A DNA stretch of 64,000 nt. Origin: Corylus avellana (lineage: Eukaryota > Streptophyta > Magnoliopsida > Fagales > Betulaceae). Below are positions 11,456-26,450 of this stretch, one piece after another (position 1 is the stretch's first letter; each line of letters starts with the position of its first letter). The position numbers and the translations under genes were made by a program. The stretch lies in assembly GCF_901000735.1 (NCBI RefSeq), contig NC_081542.1, forward strand, positions 45,424,238 to 45,488,237, in the 5' to 3' direction. The notes under the pieces were generated by a model. The model made no database searches, was not told the DNA's origin, and saw only the letters and a program-made list of their open reading frames with translations.

Positions 11456-12047
11456 ACAAATACCCATTGCCTACCTTTTTTGAATTCAAACAAAAAACTA
11501 TACCCAATATAAAAAAAAAAAAAAAAAAACTTCCAATTTTAACAATCTTATAAGTACCTAAATGAGTCTTGTAAATATTCCTAACAATCAAAAGAACATA
11601 TTATCACACAACATATCTATCATATTAACTAATAAGCTACCCAAAAACAAATTCAATAAAACCCCATAAAATTTTATAAGAAGAAAAAATTCATAATCTA
11701 TTGTTAAACCCTAAAAGCCAATGGTGTTGATCAATTAAGCACGTAAACAATGTGCAATATTACATATAGAAAACAAAAATGGAAACAGAACATAACTACG
11801 AAAATAAAGATAAAAGCAGAAAATAAAAAAAATACTGATGTAATAGATATATAAGAACTGTCTTTTTTCTATAATTTTCCCGGTTCCAATGAAACTTTGA
11901 AAGGCAATGCCATCCATCAATTAAGCACGTAAACAATGTGCATTATGCATAAGAAAATAAAATAAAATTAAAAAAAAAAACTCACTGAACAACATTGAAA
12001 ACCAAAAAACCGTCATACTTTGTATTTTTCCAAATTCAATTTAAAAT
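11456..12047. other. AT-rich intergenic DNA with dispersed repeats
   Basis: The motif AAGCACGTAAACAATGTGCA recurs at about 11738 and 11920, and in diverged form near 10311 and 58845. No gene seen. Confidence 0.4.
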
Positions 12048-12600
12048 GTACCTTTTGCATCCCGTGAATTATAGCACCTTGACACTTTTTCCCCATGAAC
12101 TACCAATTATGACACCTGATCCCATCAAACTATCATCTTATGACAAATAGCCCCATTTCGTTAGTCAAAGGGGTTAAAATTGACGGTCAACGGTCATGTG
12201 CAAGTCATGTGCCATTTTAAATTTTTTTTCGTCCACCCTCACTTCAGACCGAGAAAATGACGCTTATACCCTCCTAAACCCTAATCCAACACATGAAAAC
12301 AATTTAAAATGAGGGAAAAAGTGGAAGAAAAAAAAAAATTTTAAATAGCATATGACTTGCACATGATCCAACACATGAAAACAATTTAAAATGAGGGAAA
12401 AAGTGGAAGAAAAAAAAAAAATTTAAAATAGCATATGACTTGCACATGATCGTTAACCATCAATGTTAACCCCTTTGACTGATGGAATGAGGCTATTTGT
12501 CATAAGATGGTAGTTTGATGGAATCAGGTGTCATAATTAGTAGTTCATGGGGGGAAAGTGCCAAGGCGTTGTAGTTCATGGGGGCAAAAGGTAATTACCA
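12048..12600. mobile_element. Long-inverted-repeat MITE (Mutator-like?)
   Basis: Two arms of about 190 bp are inverted copies: left 12050-12235 (blocks such as CCCATGAACTACCAATTATG) and right 12415-12595 (CATAATTAGTAGTTCATGGG). Between the arms a segment of about 80 bp (CCAACACATGAAAACAATTT onward) is duplicated in tandem (about 12287-12365 and 12368-12450). No coding capacity. Confidence 0.6.
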
Positions 12601-12618
12601 AAAAAAAAAAAAAAAAAA

Positions 12619-12990
12619 GGGAAAATACATTTCACCCCCTTAACTATCCACCCATTTGCACTTTTAACTCCAATGTTTAAAAAGTGACACTTTACCCCTC
12701 AAAGTATTTGAATTGACACTTTTAACTCTAATGTTTAAAAAGTGACACTTTATCCTCAAAGTATTTTTAAATTGACACTTTACCCCCTGAATTGACACAT
12801 TACCCCCCAAAACTTAGTTACTTCGTGGGGTAAAGTGTCAACGTAAAATACTTTAGGGGGTAAAGTGTACTTCATGGGGTCAAGTGTCAATGCCAAATAC
12901 TTTGAAGGGGTAAAGTGTCACTTTTTAAATATTAGGTTTAAAAGTGCAAATGAGTGGATAGTTCAGGAGACAAAGTGTATTTTTCCTAAA
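12619..12990. mobile_element. Second inverted-repeat element with AAAGTGACACTTTACCCC units
   Basis: Inverted ends begin GGGAAAATACATTTCACC and finish AAAGTGTATTTTTCC. Internal units with GACACTTTACCCC appear several times in each orientation. Both flanks are A runs, so any 9-bp duplication is masked. Confidence 0.55.
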
Positions 12991-13648
12991 AAAAAAAAAA
13001 AAAAAAAAAAATACAAACATCCCATGAGTTCATCTTGAAAATACGAATATACAAATTACAAAACACGGTTAGTTAGTTGCTTGCGATTAATAAATAAATG
13101 CCCACATGTATCAGCTACCCTGATAAACAAGATAAGAACCATTAGGAGAAGAAAACGAAGCGAACACTGCAAAAGAAGCCATATATAGGATCCAGAAATT
13201 TTTTTTTTAAAAAATAAAATAAAAATAAAAATAAAAATTGAGGGATGAGCTTAGAAGAGTGCTCATCATCACTTATTTTACAAACTTAAGTGGATATAAA
13301 ATAATAAATTATTTAATTTATATTATAACCCACTAATTCCTAATATATATGATCTTTACAATTTAAATGACCAATAAAAGATAACATTGTCATATATTTT
13401 CAACTTGAAATGTGTTTCCGATCTTGTGGATGATCTTTTCAAACTTGAACCACAGTCATGGTGAAGTGGACAATTGAAGCAAGCGTCCAAATATTTCAAT
13501 AATGCTCTTGAAATATTGACAAAAAAACGCGCTTGATAGAAATATCTGTCGAAGAAAAAGTATTGAGGACGAGAAGCAAGGAATCAATAATGCTCCTCGC
13601 TCCTGCCATTCAAAATCTGTATTCTCACAAACAAGAAGCGTTGAATCT
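12991..13648. other. Upstream region of kinase gene A
   Basis: Contains a stretch (about 13075-13290) that recurs downstream of gene A (about 17340-17530) and downstream of gene G (about 58255-58440), marking the duplicated unit of the cluster. Leader sequence just before the start codon is shared with genes C and G. Confidence 0.5.
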
Positions 13649-17001
<3,353 letters not shown>

Positions 17002-18162
17002 CTAGCATCTGTTCTCTGAAAAAACCACTTGGTGGTTATAGGTGTTGAAAGATTTCAGGGTTATATGATGAGAACCCTTTACCAAATCACCTCTTGACTT
17101 TCCCTATGGTTATTTGTATGAGTCTTTAGAAATTGTTTGTGTTATCCATCATTTAATTTGCTTTGTGATCTTGTTGTCCCTGTTCCAATTTGATAAGGGA
17201 TTACGTCATCCATGTAGTTTTTAGGGTTGGTTAATTCGTTGTTCAAAAAGGCAATTCATTATTTATGTAAAGCTCGGTTTGATATATGTTCATTGGAGGT
17301 TTGCTTTTATATATATATATATATATATATAATTCATAGTAGTTAATTGCAGTTAATAACTGCCCGCATGTATCATCCTAATAAACAAGATAAGAACAAC
17401 TAGGAAATGAAAACGAAGAAGCAAACACGGCAGAAGAAGCCATAGGATAAAAAAAGAAAAAAAGAAAAAGAAAAAAAAATGAAGCGTGCTCTTAGATGAG
17501 CTTTGATCATCACTTATTCCAAAACTTAAGCACATAAGAAATAGTAAATTTAATGATTTAATTTATGTCTTAGAAAATTTAATCATTTAATTTATGTTCT
17601 AACACTTATTTCTAACGTGATCTCTACGATTTGATAAAACCTACAGAATGCCAAAATCAAACGCACCCTTATGCTAAGAAGTCATTTATAAACATATGTG
17701 GATATGTTTATATCCACATATCTCAAGCTGTAGTCTAAAAGGGCATCTCTTGATAGAAATATCTGTTCATGAAAATTACGTGCGAAGACGAGAAGCATTG
17801 AGTCAATAGAATAGAAAAAGGTGTTACAAGTTAGATATGCTCTCGGTCAAGGAGCAGCAACGGCCTTTGCAATTTATATTGAAGAGGCTGTGCATACAAA
17901 GGAGAAGTGAAGAAAGCAAGATTCCTTGAGAAGGAGGCAACAGGTAACTCTGAGGTTAAAAAGGAAGACATCTCTAGTTTTACAATTTGAAACTGTTCTT
18001 GTTTCTATAAATATTATTTCTTAGTTCATTTTATTGTTGTCTTGGTCTTTGTTTATTTGTTAGGAAGTCTTGAGCCATAATTTGAGCCTTTTGTTTTTTT
18101 AGTTGGAAGTGGTTCTTGTAGGAGGTTCCTAGAAGGCCTGAGTCAGACTATAAGATATCTCT
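17002..18162. other. Spacer between kinase genes A and B
   Basis: About 17002-17738 is also found after gene G (57682-58652), including the AT microsatellite near 17311-17331 and a TATGTGGATATGTTTATATC block. Similarity stops near 17738, the likely edge of the duplicated unit. No gene seen. Confidence 0.5.
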
Positions 18163-18184
18163 ATTCTTTCTTCTTCTTCTTCTT

Positions 18185-18214
<30 letters not shown>
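18163..18214. repeat. (TTC)n microsatellite upstream of gene B
   Basis: An almost pure TTC run ending about 58 bp before the gene B start codon, replacing the leader sequence seen in A, C and G. It may sit in the 5' UTR. Confidence 0.85.
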
Positions 18215-18215
<1 letters not shown>

Positions 18216-18271
18216 ATTCTGCCTCCTGGAATCCAAAATCCGCATTCTCACAAACGAGCAGCTTTGAAACT

Positions 18272-20877
18272 ATGGGACTTGTTCGAAATACCAACTTGTC
18301 AGCTCTTCTTGTCTTGCTATCTTGCTTTCGTTTAGAGTTTGGCTCTGCCACAGACACCATCACAGCAGCTAAGTTCATCAACGACTCTGAAACCATCATC
18401 TCCAATGGCGGTGACTTCAAACTGGGATTTTTCTGCCCTCCAAATTCTACCGATCGATATGTTGGGATATGGTATGCAGCGTATGCTGAAATTTCTGCGT
18501 TCACTGTCATATGGGTTGCTAACAGAAACAATCCTCTCAAGAATTCCTCTGGAATTCTTACCATATCCGAAGATGGCAATCTGGTAGTGCTAGATGGGCA
18601 AAAGAAGCTTCTTTGGTCATCAAATTTAACAAATTCTGTTGGCAATTCGAGTGCCCAGCTTTTAGATTCTGGAAACCTTGTTTTGCGAGGAAACACTACA
18701 GGGACAATCATATGGGAGAGTTTCCAACATCCTTCTAATATAATGATAAAAAATATGAAAATTAGTACGGATGTTAGAACGGGTAAGAAAGTGCAGCTGA
18801 CATCATGGAAAAGTCCTTCTGATCCATCCATTGGAAACTTCTCTGCCGGTCTTGAGGTTCGTAATCTTCCTGAATTTTTTATTTGGAATGGCAGTAGCAC
18901 AATTTGGCGGACTGGTCCATGGAACAGTCGGATCTTTATTGGAGTACCAACCAAGTATTCTTCATATCTTGAAGGATTTAGTGTTGTAGATAATAAAGAA
19001 GGAATATCCTATTTTACTTTTTCCTCTTCGAACGAGTCTCTCCGATTAAATTACGTCTTGAATGAGCAAGGAAATCTACTTGAAGTATATAGCAACAATG
19101 GGAAGGATTGGGAGGTCATGTGGTCATCTTTACGGACTGAGTGCGATGTTTATGGCAAGTGTGGGGCATTTGGAAGCTGTAATTCACATAATTCACCAAT
19201 ATGCAGCTGTTTACGGGGGTTTGAGCCAAAAAACATAGAAGAATGGAACAGAGGAAATTGGACTAGTGGATGTGTGAGGAGGAGACCCTTGCAGTGTGAA
19301 AGGGTGAGCAATGGCAGTGATGGGGGCAAAAAAGACGGATTTTTGGAACTGACGATGATGAAAGTGCCAGACTTGGAAGATTGGTCATCTGCTCGTGAAG
19401 AAAATTGTAGAAACCAATGCTTGGAGAATTGTTCTTGTGTTGCTTACGCATTTGATGCTGGCACTGGTTGTATGTCATGGACAAGAAACTTAATTGACCT
19501 ACAGAAGTTATCGAGTGGCGGAATTGATCTTCATGTGCGTTTGGCCTATTCAGAACTTGGTGAGTTGTTTCTATTTTCTGTCAAAATTTATCTTATGTTT
19601 CAAATCATCCACTCCTGATGCAATTGTTTGGTTACTTTATGTTGCAAAATTGATAAAATTGTGTTACAGTCCAACTCCTATCATATTGAGGAGATAAACA
19701 GCTTGAGAGTTTTAACTGAGCTTGAAACTTCTTAGGTATATTAAGTAATATATATTTTCTCAAGCGAGACTTAACACTCATAAATGCACTTACAACAATC
19801 TCTCCTTCAACCAGATGCAAATGGACACCCGTACACCAATTTCAGGAAGCTAAACACTCTCACAAGTACACTCACAATAATCTCCCCTTCAACCAGATGC
19901 ATTTGGACACCCGTACACCTGTTCCACGAAGCTAAATACTCTCACAAGTGCACTCACAACAATTTCGTCCTCAACTAAACACATCTGGACACCGTACAAC
20001 CATTCTAAGAAGCTAACCATAGCTTTGATACCATTTGTTGCGAGATAAAGCGCTTATGAGAGTTTTTACCAAGAGAACGTTAATATACATATTTGAATAC
20101 CACTCCAACACAAAAGCCTAAGCTAATAGTTTGAGTCTTCTTAGGTATATATTAACTACTATTCTTTCTTTATATTTTCTCAATGTGAGACTCAACATTC
20201 ACAAGTACTTTCATGACACATCATTCCCTAACTTTCCAAGCTAAGGAAGTCTTTGGATGAATTAGTTTGATGTTTTCTCTGAATTTACAGATACAACGGA
20301 AAAAGTGAAAGTAATCATCACAGTCACAGTGATCATTGTATTAATATTCACTGGCATCTGCACTTACCTATTGTGGCGTTGGATGGCTAAACAAAACGGT
20401 AATATGCACATTTCTTTTCACTTACAAAATAGTCTTGATATCTCAGTGGACTAAGAATTGTTACCACATTTCTACAGAGAGATTACTAACAACTATTGTA
20501 TAAATACCCAGTAGGGAGAAGGAAAACAAAAATGTCATTGTACAAATTTTCTGGTGAAGAGAAGCTTGGAAACAACGTGAACCAAGTTAAACTCCAAGAG
20601 CTACTGTTATTCAACCTTCAGGAGCTGGCGAGTGCAACAAACAACTTCCATCAATCAAACAAGCTTGGGCAGGGTGGGTTTGGTCCCGTATACAGGGTAA
20701 TGGTTGCTCTTGTAAAGGCTTATTACCTAACAACTTGAATATGTAGTCAATTACTTGTTTCTTTGTTTACAGGGAAAATTGTCAAATGGACAAGAAATTG
20801 CAGTAAAAAGACTTTCAAGAGACTCTGGACAAGGGCAAGAAGAATTTATGAATGAGGTGGTGGTGATATCTAAACTC
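18272..20877 (+). CDS. Kinase gene B: S-domain receptor kinase, cut by an assembly gap
   Basis: Same family and exon plan as gene A. Exons 18272-19559, 20291-20398 and 20512-20696 join in frame, and exon 4 starts at 20773 and runs into the gap at 20878 shortly after SKL. Signal peptide, bulb lectin, S-locus glycoprotein/EGF, PAN, membrane helix (RWMAK at its inner end), Gly-rich loop and IAVKRL are all present. Catalytic loop, DFG and C-terminus are missing. The sequence beyond the gap is unrelated transposon DNA, so the rest of B is lost here rather than nearby. Intron 1 contains a TRIM element that is also in gene E, so B and E are sister copies. The visible part is intact; whether the gene is functional cannot be judged. 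Confidence 0.85.
19684..20218 (-). mobile_element. TRIM element in intron 1 of gene B
   Basis: The mirror-image counterpart of the element in gene E. The initiator-Met primer-binding site appears on the plus strand as GCTTTGATACCA near 20031. Three tandem units of about 70 bp (ACACTCTCACAAGT..., GGACACCCGTACACC) form the interior. Flanks are TATCA (19679-19683) and CATCA (20219-20223), a 5-bp duplication with one change. The same insertion point in E shows it predates the B/E duplication. Confidence 0.7.
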
Positions 20878-20977
20878 NNNNNNNNNNNNNNNNNNNNNNN
20901 NNNNNNNNNNNNNNNNNNNNNNNNNNNNNNNNNNNNNNNNNNNNNNNNNNNNNNNNNNNNNNNNNNNNNNNNNNNNN
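20878..20977. other. 100-N assembly gap
   Basis: Exactly 100 N, the customary placeholder for a join of unknown length. It breaks kinase gene B inside exon 4. Confidence 0.98.
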
Positions 20978-21144
20978 AGTTTTTGACGTGTTAGGTTGAC
21001 ACGTCAAAAACTTTTGACGTGTTAAAATGCAGCACGTCAATAATTTTTTTTTTGACGTGTCTACTTAGACACGTCAAAATGTTTTGACGTGGCAAAAATT
21101 AGTTACTGTTTGCCACGTCAAAAAATCTTCTTTTTTTTGTAGTG
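20978..21144. mobile_element. Right end of a CACTA-type element
   Basis: The segment ends TTTTTTTTGTAGTG, the inverse of the CACTA terminus CACTACAAAAAA. Inside are many copies of TTTTGACGTG / CACGTCAAAA in both orientations, typical of subterminal transposase-binding repeats. The left part is lost in the gap. Confidence 0.65.
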
Positions 21145-21756
21145 GGTTCCCGCGTGAGACGTACGTGGGATAATTTCTATCCACTAAGACGAAAATTAGT
21201 AAATGAGGGTCCTTATTGCCAATTTTTGAAACAATATAGAGGTACATTGAAATTTTTTAAACATTGGGATTCAAATTGAAAAACACCTCAAACTTCAGAG
21301 GAATAAAGTGAATTTTTCCCTAAATTCTTAATCCCTTTGAGATAAACTGCATAATCAACGTTATGAGATCCTTTCTATTTTAAATGAAATCAATATTATT
21401 TATTTTATTGTCAAGATTTTAAGTTAATCTATCTAACAATTTAGATCTATTTTAGATGTATCAACTTTAAATCTTGACATTAAATAAAGAACATTTATTT
21501 TATTTGAAATTGAGAGGATCATTGTCCCTGGCCTAGAGAAGGATCCTTTCCATTTTATTTGAAATGGAGAGGATCCATTTAGTTGTTTTAAGATGATATT
21601 TTTGTCCAAATGAAAAATAGGGTGCCCATAAATGACAAAATTGTCTCCTAAAAACAACTTGTTCCTCTCCATTTCAAATGAAATTAAGAGGATCCAAGTC
21701 CCCCTACCCCTTGGATAACACTTACCTCAACGGCCATGTCATTATAGCAAAACTAG
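21145..21756. other. Intergenic DNA, nothing recognised
   Basis: AT-rich sequence with short repeats of TTTCATTTGAAATGGAGAGGATCC-like blocks in both orientations around 21440-21690. No gene seen. Confidence 0.35.
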
Positions 21757-22381
21757 TAGTTTTTTTTTTTGAAAAAATTTCAGTCTCATTGAAAAAGGAT
21801 CACAAGCACAATGCTCATAAATCACAAAGCAAAAAGCTCTAAAAAATCATCGCCGAAGCTACGAGCTTACAAATCATAGATACTTACATAAAAATCAAAC
21901 ATTCAAAATCTATCTATGACACCAATATCCGCTAACCTATGACTACTTTTCAGTTGTAATACTAGATCTATTCCAAACAGACTCAACTCAATGCATAGGT
22001 AGCTCATCTTTCTCTCCCTAAAAACAGATCACATCCACAACCCAAAGTCTGGACAATCCTTATTCAAACAAAAATGCAAACAACAAAAAACAGAGAAAAC
22101 CAAGCCCCAATACATAAATAGCCACAAAAGCACAGATCTGCTCCTGAGAAGACTAGATCTACTCCCCATTGACCCAAAACGGTCGGAAAACTACATCATT
22201 TTCCTTTTAGATCCCTCACGAGAGCAAATCTAAAGAGAAAACTATTATTCAAAATAAGCAAGCCAGCAAATATGTAGCGACCGGAGTTGAGGAGATGATG
22301 GGCATTGGCCAGCTTTGGCACGTGGTGGAGCAAATGGAGAGAAAGGGAGGTGCAGCACCTTGGAGGGTGGGTGGTAGCGGC
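21757..22381 (-). mobile_element. Possible retroelement 3' end
   Basis: A T run at about 21759-21769 followed by GAAAAAATTTCAGTCTCATT looks, on the minus strand, like the poly-A terminus of a LINE. The adjacent 600 bp is richer in GC than its surroundings but shows no recognisable domain before the gap. Low confidence. Confidence 0.3.
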
Positions 22382-22622
22382 NNNNNNNNNNNNNNNNNNN
22401 NNNNNNNNNNNNNNNNNNNNNNNNNNNNNNNNNNNNNNNNNNNNNNNNNNNNNNNNNNNNNNNNNNNNNNNNNNNNNNNNNNNNNNNNNNNNNNNNNNNN
22501 NNNNNNNNNNNNNNNNNNNNNNNNNNNNNNNNNNNNNNNNNNNNNNNNNNNNNNNNNNNNNNNNNNNNNNNNNNNNNNNNNNNNNNNNNNNNNNNNNNNN
22601 NNNNNNNNNNNNNNNNNNNNNN
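22382..22622. other. 241-N assembly gap
   Basis: A gap of non-standard length, probably size-estimated within one scaffold. Confidence 0.98.
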
Positions 22623-22738
22623 AATTAAGGAACATATACAAGAGATATACATATATATTATAGGTCTTCCCAATAATATCCACTATTTAACTTGGGGCAA
22701 TAGCAGGGGCGGAACCAGGATTTTCGACTTGGGGGGAC

Positions 22739-22924
22739 TAGGGCTGTTAAGTGAGCGAAGCGTCTCGCGAGCAAGCTTGGGCTCGGCTCGCATAAGCTCG
22801 GCTCGTGCTCGACTCGAATATTAAATGAAGCACTTCATGAACACAAATCCTAACTCGAATATTAAACGAAGCAAGCTCGGCTCGACTCGGCTAAGCTCGT
22901 GAACAGCTCGTATAAGCTCGAGTG

Positions 22925-22973
<49 letters not shown>

Positions 22974-23772
22974 AGTAATACATAATTAATTATAAATCTC
23001 ATAATTATTAAAACCTTAAAATTGCATTTATATTTAAGCGTTAGAGAATGGAAAATTCTACACCCTTCGTGATCAAAGAGAGAGAGAGCAATCATTAAAA
23101 AAACCTCGATTCAATTAAAGCATATCCAAACGAAAGGAAGAAGAATCAAGCAGAAACTATTGAGGGAGATTGCGAAAGGCATAAACTATTGAAGAATCAA
23201 ACAGACTCAAACACTATCACTACCTGTCTGGTGAGCGAGAGTGAGAGAGTGGGAAATGAGAGTTCAGGTGGAAGATCCGTTGTGACTGGTGAGGGGGATT
23301 GAGAGAGAGACGTTAAAAAAATATTTTTTTGTAGGGGGCGTTGTCCCAATGCAGTTTGAATGCAACCTGTTAACTTGTCCCACATTGTTAAGAAAACATC
23401 AATCTCCAAGTTTGCTTATCTATAAAAGGATGCATATCCTCTCTCTTTGAAACCAAATGCCTTTCTGTATTAACTCAGGCTTCATACTCGACTAGCCAGG
23501 CTAAGCAAATACTCATATACAAACTAACTTCTTAAGCCATTTAAGAGTACTTGAAGTTAAAAAAAAAAATTTAAAACAAAAACATTAAATATAAGAGCCA
23601 GCTCGTGAGCTGGCTCGGCTCGACTTATTATTAGCTCGAGCTCGATTTTTTTGGCTCCCCCTTGAGCTCGACTCGAGCTTGAGCTCGACTCGAGCTCGAG
23701 CTCGAGTAAAATTTAAACGAGCCAAGCCTGAACAAGGAAAGCTCGCTCAAGCTCGGCTTGTTTACACCCCTA
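22739..23772. mobile_element. Nested hAT-like element, 1,034 bp
   Basis: Ends TAGGGCTGTTAA and TTTACACCCCTA are inverted copies. Both flanks carry GGGGGGAC (22731-22738 and 23773-23780), a perfect 8-bp duplication of host-hAT sequence. The subterminal regions are packed with GAGCTCG / CGAGCTC palindromic units in both orientations. A TA microsatellite lies at about 22935-22967. No coding frame was found. Confidence 0.8.
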
Positions 23773-24424
23773 GGGGGGACGAACTTAAATAAATACATGA
23801 TCACATAGAAATATATAATCTGTCTTTATATATGCCGAGTGTGTTCCCTATATATGCAAAGTGAGGTACTCAAAAGTTACAAAATATTTGACCAAATATA
23901 TAAAAGAACAAAAAAAAATAAAAAAATCGAAAATGCTTAAAAATCTTGTCTCCATTTTCTTTGACAATTAGTAGGAGGCAAACATGAAAAAAGTACAGTC
24001 CAATATGGCAAGCCAATAAATACCTGAGTAATGTTAGGGACCATCCTTTTCTCCTCTTAAAGAAGATGTGGCTTTTAAAATCAACATTAAATTTTAGATG
24101 AATCATACTTGAATTTTGATCCAATAATAATTTTTACCCAATGTGCCGTGTGGTCTTAGACTTTCAGTTACCCAAGCCAAGCTGACCACTCTACTCTAAA
24201 ACATTCTATCTCCAATCTGTAGAAAAATAAGCACACTCCTATAATCTGTTTTTCTATACATCCGAATACAAAAACTCACATTTACAATTCACTCAACAAT
24301 CAACTATATTCTATACTATGCACCAACTATAGTATCTAGCAAATATTGTAGCTGATTAGACGTTTCATTATTAAATTTCTGACTTGGTCTCAAGCAAATG
24401 AAAAAAAAAAACAAAAACAAAAAC

Positions 24425-24783
24425 AAAAAATGTAAAATTAGTCATTGTGATTTTTCTAACTTACAATTAGCTTCCTGTGGTACTAAAATGAACTCAAAGG
24501 TTCCTGAGATATGCCAAAAAAATAATTTAGTCCCTACAATCAAATTCCGTCCACTAATTTAACATATTCTGTTAGTGTGACACTGACTTAAATAGGACAA
24601 GTATCACAATTTTATTAATTCTAATGTTTTACACTATTAGAATCTATTAAGTCAGTCAATGGAATTTGACTGTAGGAACTAAATTATTTTTTGAATATCT
24701 TAAGGACCTTTGAATTCATTTTGATACCACATAGAGTTAATTGCAAATTAAGTAAACCACAGTAACTGATTTTACATTTTTTT
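24425..24783. mobile_element. Inverted-repeat element nested in the larger hAT
   Basis: Arms of about 125 bp are inverted: TGTAAAATTAGTCATTGTG at the left and ACAGTAACTGATTTTACAT at the right, with matching blocks such as TAATTTAGTCCCTACA and TGTAGGAACTAAATTA. Flanks are A-rich and T-rich, hiding any target duplication. Confidence 0.6.
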
Positions 24784-25275
24784 AAAAAAAAAAATTGGAA
24801 ATTTTGTGGGACTTGAACTATATCATTGGATTGGATCCCTCAAAAATCAGCTATGAGCTTGGTGTCAACTTGATTATAGTAGGTTCAGTTTTGAACAAAA
24901 AATAAATCACCAGAAATAGCAAATCGAGTGTATTGGACCCAACAAAGAAATGCTATTTTTTGAGCGTAATGACTTGATGCCTTGACAAGTTGACATGATG
25001 CTATGCAGAGTGCAAAGCTCAAAGTCCCACAAAAAAGCAGTTTCAAGTCTCAAATTAGGTCTGGAGTTTGGTCAGAAGTCAACGGGAAGAAACTAATTGG
25101 ATGGGAGTATTTCCGGTTTTCTATGTTGCAAGAGGGGGAAAAATGTGAAAAGAAAAATTATGAGGGACAAATATAGCATTTTGGAGGGACAATTTTTTTA
25201 AAAATGACATATTCTAAGAAGAATTTTAAAACTTTTGGGGGGACGAATATATGTGGGTCCGCCCCTGGGCAGTAG

Positions 25276-26450
25276 GAAGCTTCTCTATTCGTATTCATTG
25301 TGCTAATTAAATGCAAAATACATTTTTCGTGCAATTGGTGAAATAATCCAATTAGGCAGGTGAGCATGTAAAAAAAGGAAATGTCCTATCAAAGACGCAA
25401 CACGTTTTATCCACTATGCTCTAAGGACTCCATAATCGATCAAGAGCCTTTTTATCCTAAGAAATATACTAATTTAGGCATATTGAAAGTATCCCCTAGC
25501 TGTCGGCTCATCTCGATAGACCTCTAAGCCTTTCATCTTTGAACTTGTGTTGGAAGGATAATCTCTTGAAATGGTACTAAGAAGCAGTCCACGAATTTCA
25601 ACTCTATTAGAGCTGATCCTAGACTTGGTGGGAATAATAATATTCCATGCTACATTCCAGAGAAAAAGCTTGAGTCTTTCATTTAAGTTTAATTTCCAAA
25701 TGGCAAACTAGGTGGAAGGAGAGAGGTAAGGAGATGGAGATGGAGATGGTTTTTGGTTTAGGAGCAAACCCTCCTAAAAGGGAAGGAGTACCCAAAGGAA
25801 AGATTGGTTGTAATGAAATATGATTCGGTACATCTATGTTCATTACTCATTTTATGTAATGCCTCTTGTACATTTAGGGACTAAATCAGGAAACTTATTT
25901 AGGAGAGCAGAATTTAATTTTAAAATAACATTTTTTTGTCTAACCGTAAGTATGTACTTAGGAATGTGTGAACAGTAAAATATTCTAATGGAGTAATGAT
26001 ATAAGAACGACTAGAGTCCTCCTAAACTCATCCCAAATGTGATGTGGTATTTAAAATTACCATTTAATTTTAGATGAAAGGAGAGGAAGGAAGATCTAGA
26101 TTTAGAACTTCTCTCCTCTTAAAGTTCTTCTTAGTGTTGTCTAGAAAAAAAGAGTAAAATTCTTAAGAGAATACAGAGCCTTCATTAAAGCTTACTAATA
26201 CAAAACACAAGTACGAAAAAAAAAAAAAAGTACATCACACAAATTTGCTCACAAAAAATAAAAATAAAGAAATATATCATGTACACCAAATTCCCCTTCC
26301 CCATGTACTTAGCTTTCACACACACAAAAACCCAAAAAAAAAAAAAAAAAAAAATTCTCACTAGAATACGTCACATGACTTTAGAAGTGTAGAAAGAAAG
26401 CAACAATATATTATATGATTAGAGTAAAAGGATGGATGGCGGGTGAGTAA
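25276..26450. other. Intergenic DNA, nothing recognised
   Basis: AT-rich, with A runs near 26220 and 26335. No open frame with a recognisable product. It lies downstream of the decayed ankyrin gene. Confidence 0.4.

Larger units (their letters stand above)
22704..25267. mobile_element. Non-autonomous hAT element, 2.56 kb, with nested insertions
   Basis: The terminal inverted repeat CAGGGGCGGAACC (start) pairs with GGGTCCGCCCCTG (end). Flanks are GGCAATAG (22696-22703) and GGCAGTAG (25268-25275), an 8-bp duplication with one mismatch, as hAT transposases make. No transposase frame is visible. A second hAT lies just inside the left end and an inverted-repeat element near the right end, so the host element itself was small. 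Confidence 0.75.
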
